Below are positions 34,138 through 42,423 of a stretch of 64,000 nucleotides of DNA, one piece after another. The notes under the pieces were generated by a model, which saw only the letters and a list, made by a program, of their open reading frames with translations, had not been told where the DNA came from and ran no database searches. This DNA comes from Alloalcanivorax marinus (GTDB taxonomy: Bacteria > Pseudomonadota > Gammaproteobacteria > Pseudomonadales > Alcanivoracaceae): NCBI RefSeq assembly GCF_016785095.1, contig NZ_JAEKJB010000008.1, forward strand, positions 62,001-126,000. Reading direction: 5' to 3'. Position 1 is the first letter of the stretch, and each line of letters opens with the position of its first letter. A program made the translations under genes and the position numbers.

Positions 34138-35530
34138 ACGGCTGGCCGCCCACGCCCGGCAACGGCCCGAAGCCGTCGCCCTGGAAGACGGCGACGGCGT
34201 GCTTACCTATGCGGCGCTCCTGCGGCGCATCGAACAACGGAGCCAACGGCTCCGCGCCGCTGGCGTGCGGCGGCTGGCGCTGGAAGGCGGCAATGGCCGC
34301 GACTGGGTGGTGACCGACCTGGCGGCCCAGAGACCGGGAATACCGGTGGTGCCGGTGCCCCCCTTCTTCAGTGATGAGCAACGCCGTCACCTGGTCAATG
34401 TCGCCCGGCTGGATGCTCTCTATCAGGCCGACCGGGACCGGCTCAGCGGCACCGGCGTGGCCGGAATACGGGCGGTCGACGACCTGGCCAAGATCACCTT
34501 CACCTCTGGCAGCACCGGCACGCCCAAGGGCGTACGGCTGAGCGGCGACCATCTGCGCCGCACGGTAACGGCGCTGGCCGATGCGCTGGCGCCTCACGCC
34601 GGCGCGCGCCACCTGTGCGTGCTGCCCCTGGCCACCCTGCTGGAGAACGTGGCCGGTGTGTACGTGCCGCTGTGGCTGGGCGCCCGGGTCCTGCTGCCCG
34701 ACCTGGCCACGCTGGGGTTCACCGGCAGCTCGCGACTCGACCCCATGGTGTTCGCCGAAGGGCTTCACCGCTGGCAACCACACAGCCTGATCCTGGTGCC
34801 AGAATTGCTGCGTGTATTGGTCATGCTGGCCGAGGCCGGCATGCCCCCGCCGGCGTCGCTGCGCTTTATCGCCGTGGGCGGCGGCAAGGTCGATCGCGGC
34901 CTGCTGACCCGGGCCCGGGCGCTGGGTTTACCGGTGTATGAAGGCTACGGCCTGTCCGAATGTGGCTCGGTGGTGGCCCTCAATCGACCCGGCGCCGACC
35001 GTCCCGGCAGCGTTGGCCAGGTGCTTCCCCATGCCCGGGTCCGGATCGACGCCGACGGCGAGATCCGGGTCCGCGACGCCGTGATGGCCGGCTACCTGGA
35101 CCAGGACGCCGGCGCCGAGTGGCCCACCGGCGACCTGGGCCGTCTGGACGACGACGGTTTCCTGTATGTGCATGGCCGGCGCAAGAACCTGCTGATCACC
35201 GCCTATGGTCGCAACGTCAGTCCGGAATGGGTGGAAAGCGCCTTCCAGGGCTGCGACACCCTTCGGTCCCTGGTCGTTCAGGGAGACGGCGAGCCGGCTC
35301 TCAGCGCCGTGGTGGTGCCCGCCCCCGGCGCCGATATCGAGCGCCTGCATGCCCAGATCGAAGCGGTCAACGCCACCCTGCCGGACTACGCCCGCGTGGC
35401 CCGGGTGGTGATCGCCGAGCAACCCTTCAGCGTCGACAACGGCCTGGCTACCGCCAATGGCCGGCCACGCCGCGACGCCATTGCCCACCGTTACCCCCAC
35501 GCGCCGGCCACGCCGGTGTCCCGAGTCTGA
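34121..35530 (+). CDS. AMP-forming acyl-CoA synthetase/adenylating ligase
   Basis: This 469-residue member of the ANL superfamily has the ATP loop FTSGSTGTPKGV (about residues 127-138), YEGYGLSECGSV (A5), WPTGDLGRL (A7) and GRRKNLLITAYGRNVSPEW (A8). At the A10 position, where these enzymes carry the catalytic Lys (NGLLT..K), the sequence is NGLATANGRPRR, placing Arg448 (CGG at 35462-35464) there. It is shorter than typical long-chain acyl-CoA synthetases. GGAGG precedes ATG 34121, which overlaps the hemolysin-family gene by 17 bp. The acid it activates and whether CoA is the acceptor are unknown. Confidence 0.9.
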   Translation: MTWLLERLAAHARQRPEAVALEDGDGVLTYAALLRRIEQRSQRLRAAGVRRLALEGGNGRDWVVTDLAAQRPGIPVVPVPPFFSDEQRRHLVNVARLDALYQADRDRLSGTGVAGIRAVDDLAKITFTSGSTGTPKGVRLSGDHLRRTVTALADALAPHAGARHLCVLPLATLLENVAGVYVPLWLGARVLLPDLATLGFTGSSRLDPMVFAEGLHRWQPHSLILVPELLRVLVMLAEAGMPPPASLRFIAVGGGKVDRGLLTRARALGLPVYEGYGLSECGSVVALNRPGADRPGSVGQVLPHARVRIDADGEIRVRDAVMAGYLDQDAGAEWPTGDLGRLDDDGFLYVHGRRKNLLITAYGRNVSPEWVESAFQGCDTLRSLVVQGDGEPALSAVVVPAPGADIERLHAQIEAVNATLPDYARVARVVIAEQPFSVDNGLATANGRPRRDAIAHRYPHAPATPVSRV

Positions 35531-35547
35531 TTCCGAGAGGTTCCGCC

Positions 35548-36228
35548 ATGTTCTTCGATACCCTGCAACAGCAAACCCGGGACGCCCGCGAGCACCTGCT
35601 ACGCGCGCCGGTTCTGGCTGCGATCCCCGAAGGTCGTTTCACCCTCGACAGCTACCGCTATTTCCTCAGCCAGGCCTACCACCACGTCAAGCACACCGTG
35701 CCACTGATGATGGCCTGCGGCGCGCGCCTGCCGGCGCGGCTGGAATGGGTGCGCGAGGCACTGGTGGAGTACATCCGTGACGAGTACGGCCACCAGGAGT
35801 GGATCCTCAACGATCTGGCGGCGCTGGGCGCGGACGCGGAGTCGGTGCGCCACGGCGAGCCGGATTCGCCCATCGAACTGATGGTGGCCTGGCTGTACAA
35901 CGCCATCGAGCGTGGCAATCCGATGGCGTTCTTCGGCATGGTCCATGTGCTGGAGGGCACCAGCATCGCTCTCGCCACCCCCCTCGGCGAGCAGGTGCAG
36001 GAGACCCTGGGCCTGCCGCGAAAAGCGTTCAGCTATCTCTACTCCCATGGCGCGCTGGACCAGGAGCATTTCCGCTTCTTCACCGACCTGATGAACCGTA
36101 TAGAGGCCGCCGAGGACCGCCAGGCGGTAATCCACGCCAGCCGTGTGATCTACCGGCTCTACGGCGACATGTTGCACGCGGTGCCGGTCACCGCCCGACA
36201 AACCGCGCGGGAGATGGCCCATGGCTGA
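35548..36228 (+). CDS. Haem-oxygenase-like (TenA-like) iron-containing redox enzyme
   Basis: This 226-residue all-helical protein belongs to the TenA/haem-oxygenase-like diiron oxidase superfamily. Candidate metal ligands are His82 (DEYGHQEW), Glu136 (HVLEGTS) and the last-helix motif His167-x3-Asp171-x2-His174 (SHGALDQEH), the spacing seen in CADD and SznF-type enzymes. The first-helix ligand is unclear: His45, His46 and His49 are present where a Glu is usual. It follows the ligase by 17 bp and overlaps the SDR gene by 8 bp. Oxidation of an activated or free fatty or amino acid is an inference. Confidence 0.85.
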   Translation: MFFDTLQQQTRDAREHLLRAPVLAAIPEGRFTLDSYRYFLSQAYHHVKHTVPLMMACGARLPARLEWVREALVEYIRDEYGHQEWILNDLAALGADAESVRHGEPDSPIELMVAWLYNAIERGNPMAFFGMVHVLEGTSIALATPLGEQVQETLGLPRKAFSYLYSHGALDQEHFRFFTDLMNRIEAAEDRQAVIHASRVIYRLYGDMLHAVPVTARQTAREMAHG

Positions 36229-37000
36229 GCCTCGCACCTGGCTGCTGCTGGGCGCCAGCGGCGGCATCGGCGCCGCTCTGCTGGACCGGCTGCTGGCCCG
36301 CGGTGACCGCGTCCTGGTGGCGGAGCGAAGTGAGCATCGCTGGCCCGACCACGAACGGCTGATCCCGGTGCGCCTGGATCTGGCGGCACCGGACCTGGGC
36401 GCCCGCGTCACCGACCTGGTCGCCGAGCGCGGTCTGCCCGACGGCCTGATCCACTGCGCCGGCGTCAACCACTTCGCCGCCGCCGAACACAACGACGACG
36501 CCGGCCTGACCGCCATGCTCGACGTCAACCTTCGCAGCGCGCTGGTGATCACCCGGGAGTTGCTGCCGGCGCTGCGCCGGCGCGGCACCGGCACCCTGCT
36601 GTTCGTGGGCTCCACCTTCGGCAGCATCGGCTTCCCCGGCTATACCGCCTACTGCGCCAGCAAGTTCGGCCTGCGCGGCTTCGTCGAGGCGCTGCGCCGG
36701 GAGCTGGCGGACACCGGCCTGCGGGTTCGCTATGTGGCGCCCCGCGCCACCCGCACCGCCATGAACGAAGCCCGGGTGGAAGCGCTCAACCATGCCCTGG
36801 GCAACCACATGGACACCCCGGAAGCGGTGGCCGCGCGCCTGCTGCGCGCTCTGGATGGCGGCGCCGCCAGCACCTTCCTGGGCTGGCCGGAAAAACTGTT
36901 CGTGCGCCTCAATGCCCTGCTCCCGTTCCTGGTGGACAAGGCGCTGCGCAAACAACTCCCCACCATCCAACGCTTTTTGAAACAAGGAGCGAACCCGTGA
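36221..37000 (+). CDS. Short-chain dehydrogenase/reductase
   Basis: This 259-residue Rossmann-fold oxidoreductase has the cofactor loop GASGGIG (residues 10-16), CAGVNHF in the NAG position, the catalytic Ser in GSTFGSIG and the YTAYCASK Tyr-x3-Lys pair. The C-terminal part (TFLGWPEKLFVRLNALLPFLVDKAL) is hydrophobic and resembles SDRs acting on lipids. It overlaps the diiron-oxidase-like gene by 8 bp and the next gene by 4 bp, so it works in the same pathway. Substrate unknown. Confidence 0.92.
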   Translation: MAEPRTWLLLGASGGIGAALLDRLLARGDRVLVAERSEHRWPDHERLIPVRLDLAAPDLGARVTDLVAERGLPDGLIHCAGVNHFAAAEHNDDAGLTAMLDVNLRSALVITRELLPALRRRGTGTLLFVGSTFGSIGFPGYTAYCASKFGLRGFVEALRRELADTGLRVRYVAPRATRTAMNEARVEALNHALGNHMDTPEAVAARLLRALDGGAASTFLGWPEKLFVRLNALLPFLVDKALRKQLPTIQRFLKQGANP

Positions 37001-37647
37001 CCGAACGCCTTTCCCATCTCGCCCCGCGCCTGTTGCTGCTGGCGCTGATCGTCCTGCCCTGGCTGGCCCGCGCCGACGCTTTCGACGAAGAGCTTCTCAC
37101 CATCCAGCAGCGCTGGGCGGAAATCCAATACCAGCTCGCCGAGGACGACAGGGCCGACGCCTTCGAAGCCCTGCGCGAGCACACCCGGGCCTTCGCCGAG
37201 CGCCACCCGCGCCGCGCCGAAGCGAAAATCTGGGACGGCATCGTGCTCGGCACCTGGGCCGGCGCCAAGGGCGGCCTGGGGGCGCTGTCCCTGGTCAAGC
37301 AGGCACGCCAGGATTTCCAAGCCGCCATCGCCCTGGACGAGCGCAGCCTGGACGGGTCCGCTCTGACCTCCCTGGGCAGCCTCTACTACCAGGTACCCGG
37401 CTGGCCGATCAGCTTCGGCGATGACGACAAGGCCCGCGAGCTGCTGACCCGGGCCCTGGAAATCAACCCCGACGGGATCGACAGCAACTACTTCTACGCG
37501 GACTTCCTGCTCGACCAGGGCGACCGGGCCGGCGCGCGACGCTATTTCGAGAAAGCATTGCAGGCACCGGCCCGGCCACAACGCCCACTGGCCGATCAGG
37601 GCCGCCGCGACGAGATCAGCGACAAGCTGAAAGCCCTGGCCTCCTGA
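36997..37647 (+). CDS. Secreted TPR-like protein of the hemolysin-ligase cluster
   Basis: This 216-residue protein has a GTG start overlapping the SDR stop (GTGA). It has a signal peptide (about residues 1-26, LVLPWLARADA region) followed by helical repeats of TPR character, e.g. AEAKIWDGIVLGTWAGAKGG, AALTSLGSLYYQ-like segments and INPDGIDSNYFYADFLLDQGDRAGARRYFEKAL. No enzyme motif is seen. A periplasmic scaffold or partner for the preceding gene products is plausible. It is convergent with the LysR gene and separated by one base. Confidence 0.82.
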   Translation: MTERLSHLAPRLLLLALIVLPWLARADAFDEELLTIQQRWAEIQYQLAEDDRADAFEALREHTRAFAERHPRRAEAKIWDGIVLGTWAGAKGGLGALSLVKQARQDFQAAIALDERSLDGSALTSLGSLYYQVPGWPISFGDDDKARELLTRALEINPDGIDSNYFYADFLLDQGDRAGARRYFEKALQAPARPQRPLADQGRRDEISDKLKALAS

Positions 37648-37648
37648 C

Positions 37649-38557
37649 TCATTCCCCGGCCTCGGCGAGCACATCGCACTTGAGCCGGTCGATGACCAGC
37701 CGGAAGGCGGAGCTGATGTTGCGCCTTCCGGAATAGCACAGGTAATAGCCGTCGAAAGGCGGACACCAATCCGCCAGCACCCGCCGCAAGGTACCCGCCT
37801 CGATGTCGTCGACCACCTCCGGTTCGGTGACGAAAGCAATACCATGACCGGCCCTGGCCGCCTCCACGCAGATATCGCTCTCACTGAACACGAACGGCCC
37901 GGAGGTTTTCTTCTCGATCGCCTCGCCGTCTTTCTCGAACTCCCAATCGTAAGTCGGCGCGTGAGCATGGAACCGAAGCCCCAAACAGGCATGGCGGTCC
38001 AGGTCGTCGGGATGCGCGGGCACCCCGTGCCGCTGCAGATAGCCCGGCGCGGCCACCGCGGCCATGCGGATGGGAGGGCTGATCCGCACCGCGATCATGT
38101 CCGGGCTGACGAATTCCCGCAGCCGGATGCCGGCATCGAAACGCCCTTCGGTAAGATCACTGAGGCGGCTTTCCAGATTCAGCTCGATCTGGATTTCGGG
38201 ATAGTCCTCGACGATCCTCGACAGCTTCGGCCATAGCACGGTGCGCAGCACCGGCTTGCTCGCCGCGATCCTCACCAGCCCGCGCGGCGCGTCGCCCAGC
38301 AAGCGCAATTCCTCGATCCGCGACCGGATCATGCCCAGCCCCGGGCGCAGGGCGGCCAACAACTTCTCTCCCGCCTCCGTGGTCGACACCCGGCGCGAGG
38401 TGCGGTTGAGCAGCTTGATGCCGACCTGGCTCTCCAGGCGCCGCATGGCATGGCTGACCGCGGACTGGGACAAGTCCAGATGCGCGGCGGCCCGGGTAAA
38501 GCTCTTTTCTTCCGCGACCACCATGAACAAGGCCAGGTCACTCAACTCTTCACGCAT
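37649..38557 (-). CDS. LysR-family transcriptional regulator
   Basis: This 302-residue protein has an N-terminal winged helix (FTRAAAHLDLSQSAVSHAMRRLESQVGIKLLNRTSR region, about residues 18-55) and a C-terminal periplasmic-binding-protein-like effector domain. ATG 38557 gives MREELSDLALFMVVAEEKSF and has GGAGG upstream; the in-frame N-terminal extension is not family-like. Divergent from the cupin/CMD/SDR genes, which it probably controls. The 229-bp intergenic region has an attgat/atcaat pair (38627-38653) as a weak operator candidate. Inducer unknown. Confidence 0.93.
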   Translation of the reverse strand: MREELSDLALFMVVAEEKSFTRAAAHLDLSQSAVSHAMRRLESQVGIKLLNRTSRRVSTTEAGEKLLAALRPGLGMIRSRIEELRLLGDAPRGLVRIAASKPVLRTVLWPKLSRIVEDYPEIQIELNLESRLSDLTEGRFDAGIRLREFVSPDMIAVRISPPIRMAAVAAPGYLQRHGVPAHPDDLDRHACLGLRFHAHAPTYDWEFEKDGEAIEKKTSGPFVFSESDICVEAARAGHGIAFVTEPEVVDDIEAGTLRRVLADWCPPFDGYYLCYSGRRNISSAFRLVIDRLKCDVLAEAGE

Positions 38558-38786
38558 GCTCAAGCACCTCCAGGTTCCACCCGGCAACCCCGCCGCTCCG
38601 GTTTTCAACGACCAGTAAACGACGGCATTGATGAGCAGAACCACGCAATCAATAACAATACCGGGATGTTAACTCATAAGAAGCGCCCCAATCATGCATT
38701 CAATTCATGATTCCAATGACTTTCATCCGGTTGTTGCTCCCTCTCCTGGGCCTTATGTTCTGTTTATCACTAGCAAGGGCAACAAC
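38558..38786. promoter_or_regulatory. Divergent promoter region between LysR gene and cupin operon
   Basis: This 229-bp AT-rich region contains the inverted hexamers attgat (38627-38632) and atcaat (38648-38653), spaced as in loose LysR sites, and a second AT-rich patch with ttcaattcatgatt (38697-38710). No clear -35/-10 pair stands out. Confidence 0.35.
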
Positions 38787-39287
38787 ATGAACGCGCTAAA
38801 GAAGACTCTTTGGATCGTGGCGCTGACCACTTCCACCGCGGTATCGGCCGATCAGCCCGCGCAGCACATCACACCCGCCGGGGCACAGGCCTCCATGGCC
38901 GGCCCCGGGCGGTTTTTCAGCGGCAACGTCCGCGTGGACCCGCTGTTCCCCGGTACCGGCGCCATCAATGCGTCCGGTGCCTACGTTACCTTTGAGCCCG
39001 GCGCGCGCTCGGCATGGCACAGCCATCCAAAAGGCCAGCACATTATCGTTACCCAGGGCGTGGGCCTGACCCAGCAATGGGGCAAGGCGATTCAAACGAT
39101 CAAGCCGGGCGACGTGGTGTGGTGTCCTCCGGGCGTCAAGCATTGGCACGGCGCCGCGCCGAACACCGCCATGACCCATCTGGTGGTAACCGGCCAGGAC
39201 GCGGACGGCAACAACGTGACCTGGATGGACAAGGTGACCGACGAGCAATACGCCGGCCACGGTTCCGACCACGAAGCGAAACGGTAG
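38787..39287 (+). CDS. Secreted cupin-domain protein
   Basis: This 166-residue protein has an N-terminal signal peptide (about residues 1-21, ending AVSA) and a single cupin barrel. The metal-binding motif is visible: FEPGARSAWHSHPKGQHIIV (two His and downstream Gln/His) and the second motif GDVVWCPPGVKHWHGA. The same two motifs occur in the shorter cytoplasmic cupin at 40866. AGGG lies shortly before ATG 38787. It is the first gene of a four-gene run divergent from LysR. Such cupins are found near CMD and SDR genes in many proteobacteria; the reaction is not known. Confidence 0.88.
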   Translation: MNALKKTLWIVALTTSTAVSADQPAQHITPAGAQASMAGPGRFFSGNVRVDPLFPGTGAINASGAYVTFEPGARSAWHSHPKGQHIIVTQGVGLTQQWGKAIQTIKPGDVVWCPPGVKHWHGAAPNTAMTHLVVTGQDADGNNVTWMDKVTDEQYAGHGSDHEAKR

Positions 39288-39296
39288 GGGCGCGCC

Positions 39297-40046
39297 ATGA
39301 CCCTCAAACAGGCTCTGCCGACCGCCTTATTGGCACTGCTGCTGCCGACAATGGGCCAGGCCGCGCCCTCGACACCAACTCCCAAGCACACCGAGGAAGC
39401 CACCATGGACAAGGAGCGAAACCTCACTCAACGCCAGCAAGCCATCATCCCCATCGCCTACTTCGCCGCCGCCGGTGATCTGGCGGCGCTGGATGGCGCG
39501 CTGCGGACCGCGCTGGACACGGGCATGACCGTCAACGATGGCAAGGAAGTGCTGGTGCAGCTGTATGCCTACGCCGGCTTTCCCCGCAGCCTCAATGCCC
39601 TGGGCACTTTCATGAAGGTGATTCAGGAACGCCGGGACCAGGGCATCGAGGACCCGCTCGGCGACACACCGGACAGCCCGATCCCCACCGGCAAGGAACT
39701 GCTGGCGCAGGGCACGGCCAACCAGACGAAACTGGCCGGGCAGCCGGTGACGGGTCCGCTGTTTGAGTTCGCCCCGGCCGCCGACCGATACCTGAAGACC
39801 CATTTATTCGGAGACGTTTTCGCCCGCGACAACCTGAGCTGGCGGGACCGGGAGCTGGCGACCATCGCCATGCTGGCGGCTCTGCAAGGTGCCGAGCCCC
39901 AATTACGCGCTCACATGGGCATGGCCATGAATGCCGGCCTGACCGAAAGCCAGCTTAACAACCTGACCGACGTGCTGGCCCGGCACGTGGACCCGGCCGG
40001 CGCCGCCCGCGCCCGCCAGGCCCTGGAGCGGCACCCGGGCCAGTAG
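39297..40046 (+). CDS. Carboxymuconolactone decarboxylase-family protein, double domain, exported
   Basis: This 249-residue protein has a signal peptide (about residues 1-22, ending MGQA) followed by two CMD/AhpD-like helical domains. The first contains YFAAAGDLAALDGALRTALDTGMTVNDGKEVLVQLYAYAGF, the second LSWRDRELATIAMLAALQGAEPQLRAHMGMAMNAGLTESQL. It contains no cysteine at all, so it cannot be an AhpD-type CxxC peroxidase. A gamma-CMD-like role is suggested by the conserved His in AHMGMAMN. It lies 9 bp after the secreted cupin. Confidence 0.88.
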   Translation: MTLKQALPTALLALLLPTMGQAAPSTPTPKHTEEATMDKERNLTQRQQAIIPIAYFAAAGDLAALDGALRTALDTGMTVNDGKEVLVQLYAYAGFPRSLNALGTFMKVIQERRDQGIEDPLGDTPDSPIPTGKELLAQGTANQTKLAGQPVTGPLFEFAPAADRYLKTHLFGDVFARDNLSWRDRELATIAMLAALQGAEPQLRAHMGMAMNAGLTESQLNNLTDVLARHVDPAGAARARQALERHPGQ

Positions 40047-40094
40047 CCGCGACACTCACCACGCACTTCAATTCGATCCGACAAGAGAGCCATC

Positions 40095-40838
40095 ATGATT
40101 AAAGACAAGGTCATCATCATCACCGGCGCGTCCGCCGGCATCGGCGAGGCAAGCGCCAGGCTGCTCGCCGAAAAAGGCGCCAGGGTGGTCCTGGGCGCGC
40201 GTCGGGAGGAAAACCTGAAACGCATCCACGACGAGATCAAACAAAACGGCGGCGAGGCGGTTTACCAGGTACTGGACGTCACCCGCCAGGAAGACAACGA
40301 CCGCATCGTCCAGCTCGCCAAGGACACCTTTGGCGGCGTGGATGCCATCTTCCTCAACGCCGGCCTGATGCCCAGCTCACCGGTGTCCGCGCTGAAGACC
40401 GACGAATGGCATCGCATGGTGGACGTGAACATCAAAGGAGTCCTGAACGGCGTTGCCGCCGTCATGCCCACCTTTACCGATCAGAAGGCCGGGCACATTC
40501 TCGCCGTCTCCTCCGTGGCCGGCCTGAAGAACTACCCGGGCGCCTCCGTGTACGGTGGCACCAAATGGTTCGTGCGCAATTTCATGGAAGTGTTGCGCAT
40601 GGAAGCGGCCATGGAAGAAACCAATATCCGCACCGCCACCCTGTACCCGGCCGCCATTAATACCGAACTGCTGAGCACGATCACCGATACCGGAGCCCGC
40701 CAACAAATGAACGGTCTTTACGAGCAGTACGGAATTTCTCCGCGGCGGGTCGCCGAGGTGGTGGCGTTCGCACTGGATCTGCCGGAGGACACCACGGTCA
40801 ATGAATTCACCGTCGGCCCGGCCAATCAGCCCTGGTAA
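40095..40838 (+). CDS. Short-chain dehydrogenase/reductase of the cupin operon
   Basis: This 247-residue classical SDR has TGASAGIG (residues 11-18), the NAG motif in LNAGLMPSSP, the catalytic Ser in VSSVAGLKN and the YGGTK Tyr-x3-Lys pair. The sequence GARREENLKRI after the second beta strand suggests NADP(H) preference through its Arg residues. It lies between the CMD gene and the second cupin, all on one strand. The substrate is unknown. Confidence 0.93.
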   Translation: MIKDKVIIITGASAGIGEASARLLAEKGARVVLGARREENLKRIHDEIKQNGGEAVYQVLDVTRQEDNDRIVQLAKDTFGGVDAIFLNAGLMPSSPVSALKTDEWHRMVDVNIKGVLNGVAAVMPTFTDQKAGHILAVSSVAGLKNYPGASVYGGTKWFVRNFMEVLRMEAAMEETNIRTATLYPAAINTELLSTITDTGARQQMNGLYEQYGISPRRVAEVVAFALDLPEDTTVNEFTVGPANQPW

Positions 40839-40865
40839 CCCCGTAAACGCTTTTGGAGAACGACC

Positions 40866-41267
40866 ATGATTCTGAACAAAAACGGTTCCCGGGAATCCGT
40901 CGCCGGCCCGGCGGAATGGTTCACCGGCCGTGTCCGCATCGACCCGATCCACGGCGAGGCGCGGGCACCTTCCCGGCTCACTTCCGCCCAGGTCACCTTC
41001 GAACCCGGCGCGCGGACCAACTGGCACACTCATCCCCTGGGTCAATTGCTGATCGTCACCGCCGGCAAGGGCTGGACGCAGTGCGAAGGCGAAGAGAAGG
41101 TGGAAGTGGGCGCCGGCGACACCATCTGGTGCCCGCCGGGCCACAAGCATTGGCACGGCGCCACCAGTAGCACCGCCATGACCCACATCGCCGTTCAGGA
41201 GATGCTGGACGGTAAGAACGTGGACTGGCTGGAACCGGTAAGCGACAGCCAGTATCTGGGTGCATGA
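40866..41267 (+). CDS. Cytoplasmic cupin-domain protein
   Basis: This 133-residue single cupin without signal peptide has the metal motif FEPGARTNWHTHPLGQLLIV and second motif GDTIWCPPGHKHWHGATSSTAMTH, close to the exported cupin at 38787, so the two are paralogues. GGAG lies upstream of the ATG. It ends the four-gene run and is convergent with an AraC-family gene 18 bp away. Confidence 0.9.
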   Translation: MILNKNGSRESVAGPAEWFTGRVRIDPIHGEARAPSRLTSAQVTFEPGARTNWHTHPLGQLLIVTAGKGWTQCEGEEKVEVGAGDTIWCPPGHKHWHGATSSTAMTHIAVQEMLDGKNVDWLEPVSDSQYLGA

Positions 41268-41285
41268 CGGCGTTCCGGCGTGTCG

Positions 41286-42395
41286 TCACCGGCCTCCGGT
41301 GGGCACGCCGCCCACCCGGTATTCCGTGGGCGACAGGCCGCTCCAGCGCTTGAAGGCGCGGGAGAAATTAGCCACGTCGTTGTAGCCCAGCGCATAGGCC
41401 ACTTCACTGATGCGCTGGTCGCGGTCGGCAAGCATCTCGCGAGCCTGACGATAACGCACTTCGTCCTGTAACTCGCGGTAGCTCAAGCCGGCCTGATGCA
41501 AGCGCCGCTTCAGGGTACGTGGCGATACCGCCAGCCGTTCCGCCATGCCGGCCAGATCCGGCAATGGCGGCGCCTGATCGCGCAGCGCGGCGCGCACCCG
41601 CTCCGGCATCGCGCCCTCCTGGGTGGCGCGCCAGCGCCGGAATTCCAGCTCGCACTGCTCCCGGGCCAGGGCCTCGGCCTGGGGGTCGGCCAGACGCGGG
41701 CGGGCAGCCAGCAGCTCGCGGGACAGGATCAGGGCATCGCGGGGCTGGTCGTAACGTACCGGCACCGGCACGGTACCACGCAGGGCCGCCGCATGGGCCG
41801 GGGGTGGCCCCTGGAAATGCACTTCCGCGCCGCCAGGCGAGGCTTCCATGAGCTGCTCGAGCATGTAGACGAAACCGATCACCATGGCTTCGATAACGAA
41901 GTTGCGCACCGGCCCGGGGCCGAAATCGGTGCGCAAGCACAGCGCCTGTCGGTTTTCACCGAGGGGGTCGCGCCATACATTCAGGAACGGGGCGCGCAGG
42001 CCCAGGTAGCGGCGCGCCGCCTCCAGGCCGTCGTCGATACTCGGGCAGGACAGGGCCAGCAGCCCCACCGGGCCGTGCAGGGTGATGCGCATGGCCCGGG
42101 CGTAGCGGAACCCCAGGCCAGCCTCATCCACCCGGGCCAGGGCCGCCTCGGCGGCGGCGTTGGCCCGATCCAGCGGCAGCCGGCTTTCCGGGGCCAGCAG
42201 TTCCTGTCGGTGGAGGCCCAGTTCACGCAGCAGGGACGCCGGATCATGGCCCAGCTCGGCGAGCACGTCGCACAGCAATACCACGTAGATTCCCGGAACC
42301 CCGGGGGTCAACCAGGCCCGGCCCGAAATCACCACAGGTTGGCCCTCCACAACAAGACCGGAAAGCACTGACTGGACCATAGTTGTTGCCATCAT
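41286..42395 (-). CDS. AraC-family transcriptional regulator (arabinose-binding-domain type)
   Basis: This 369-residue protein has a long N-terminal ligand domain of the OruR/ArgR-like AraC class (LLCDVLAELGHDPASLLRELGLH onwards). The C-terminal double helix-turn-helix reads LSPRTLKRRLHQAGLSYRELQDEVRYRQAREMLAD and ISEVAYALGYNDVANFSRAFKRWSGLSPTEYR in adjoining segments. It is divergent from the PF10118 hydrolase gene with 28 bp between start codons, which makes control of that gene likely. Start is taken at 42395; Met2 is directly adjacent. Confidence 0.92.
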   Translation of the reverse strand: MMATTMVQSVLSGLVVEGQPVVISGRAWLTPGVPGIYVVLLCDVLAELGHDPASLLRELGLHRQELLAPESRLPLDRANAAAEAALARVDEAGLGFRYARAMRITLHGPVGLLALSCPSIDDGLEAARRYLGLRAPFLNVWRDPLGENRQALCLRTDFGPGPVRNFVIEAMVIGFVYMLEQLMEASPGGAEVHFQGPPPAHAAALRGTVPVPVRYDQPRDALILSRELLAARPRLADPQAEALAREQCELEFRRWRATQEGAMPERVRAALRDQAPPLPDLAGMAERLAVSPRTLKRRLHQAGLSYRELQDEVRYRQAREMLADRDQRISEVAYALGYNDVANFSRAFKRWSGLSPTEYRVGGVPTGGR

Positions 42396-42423
42396 TCAAT
42401 GGCATCCCGATCCGGAGAGTCCC

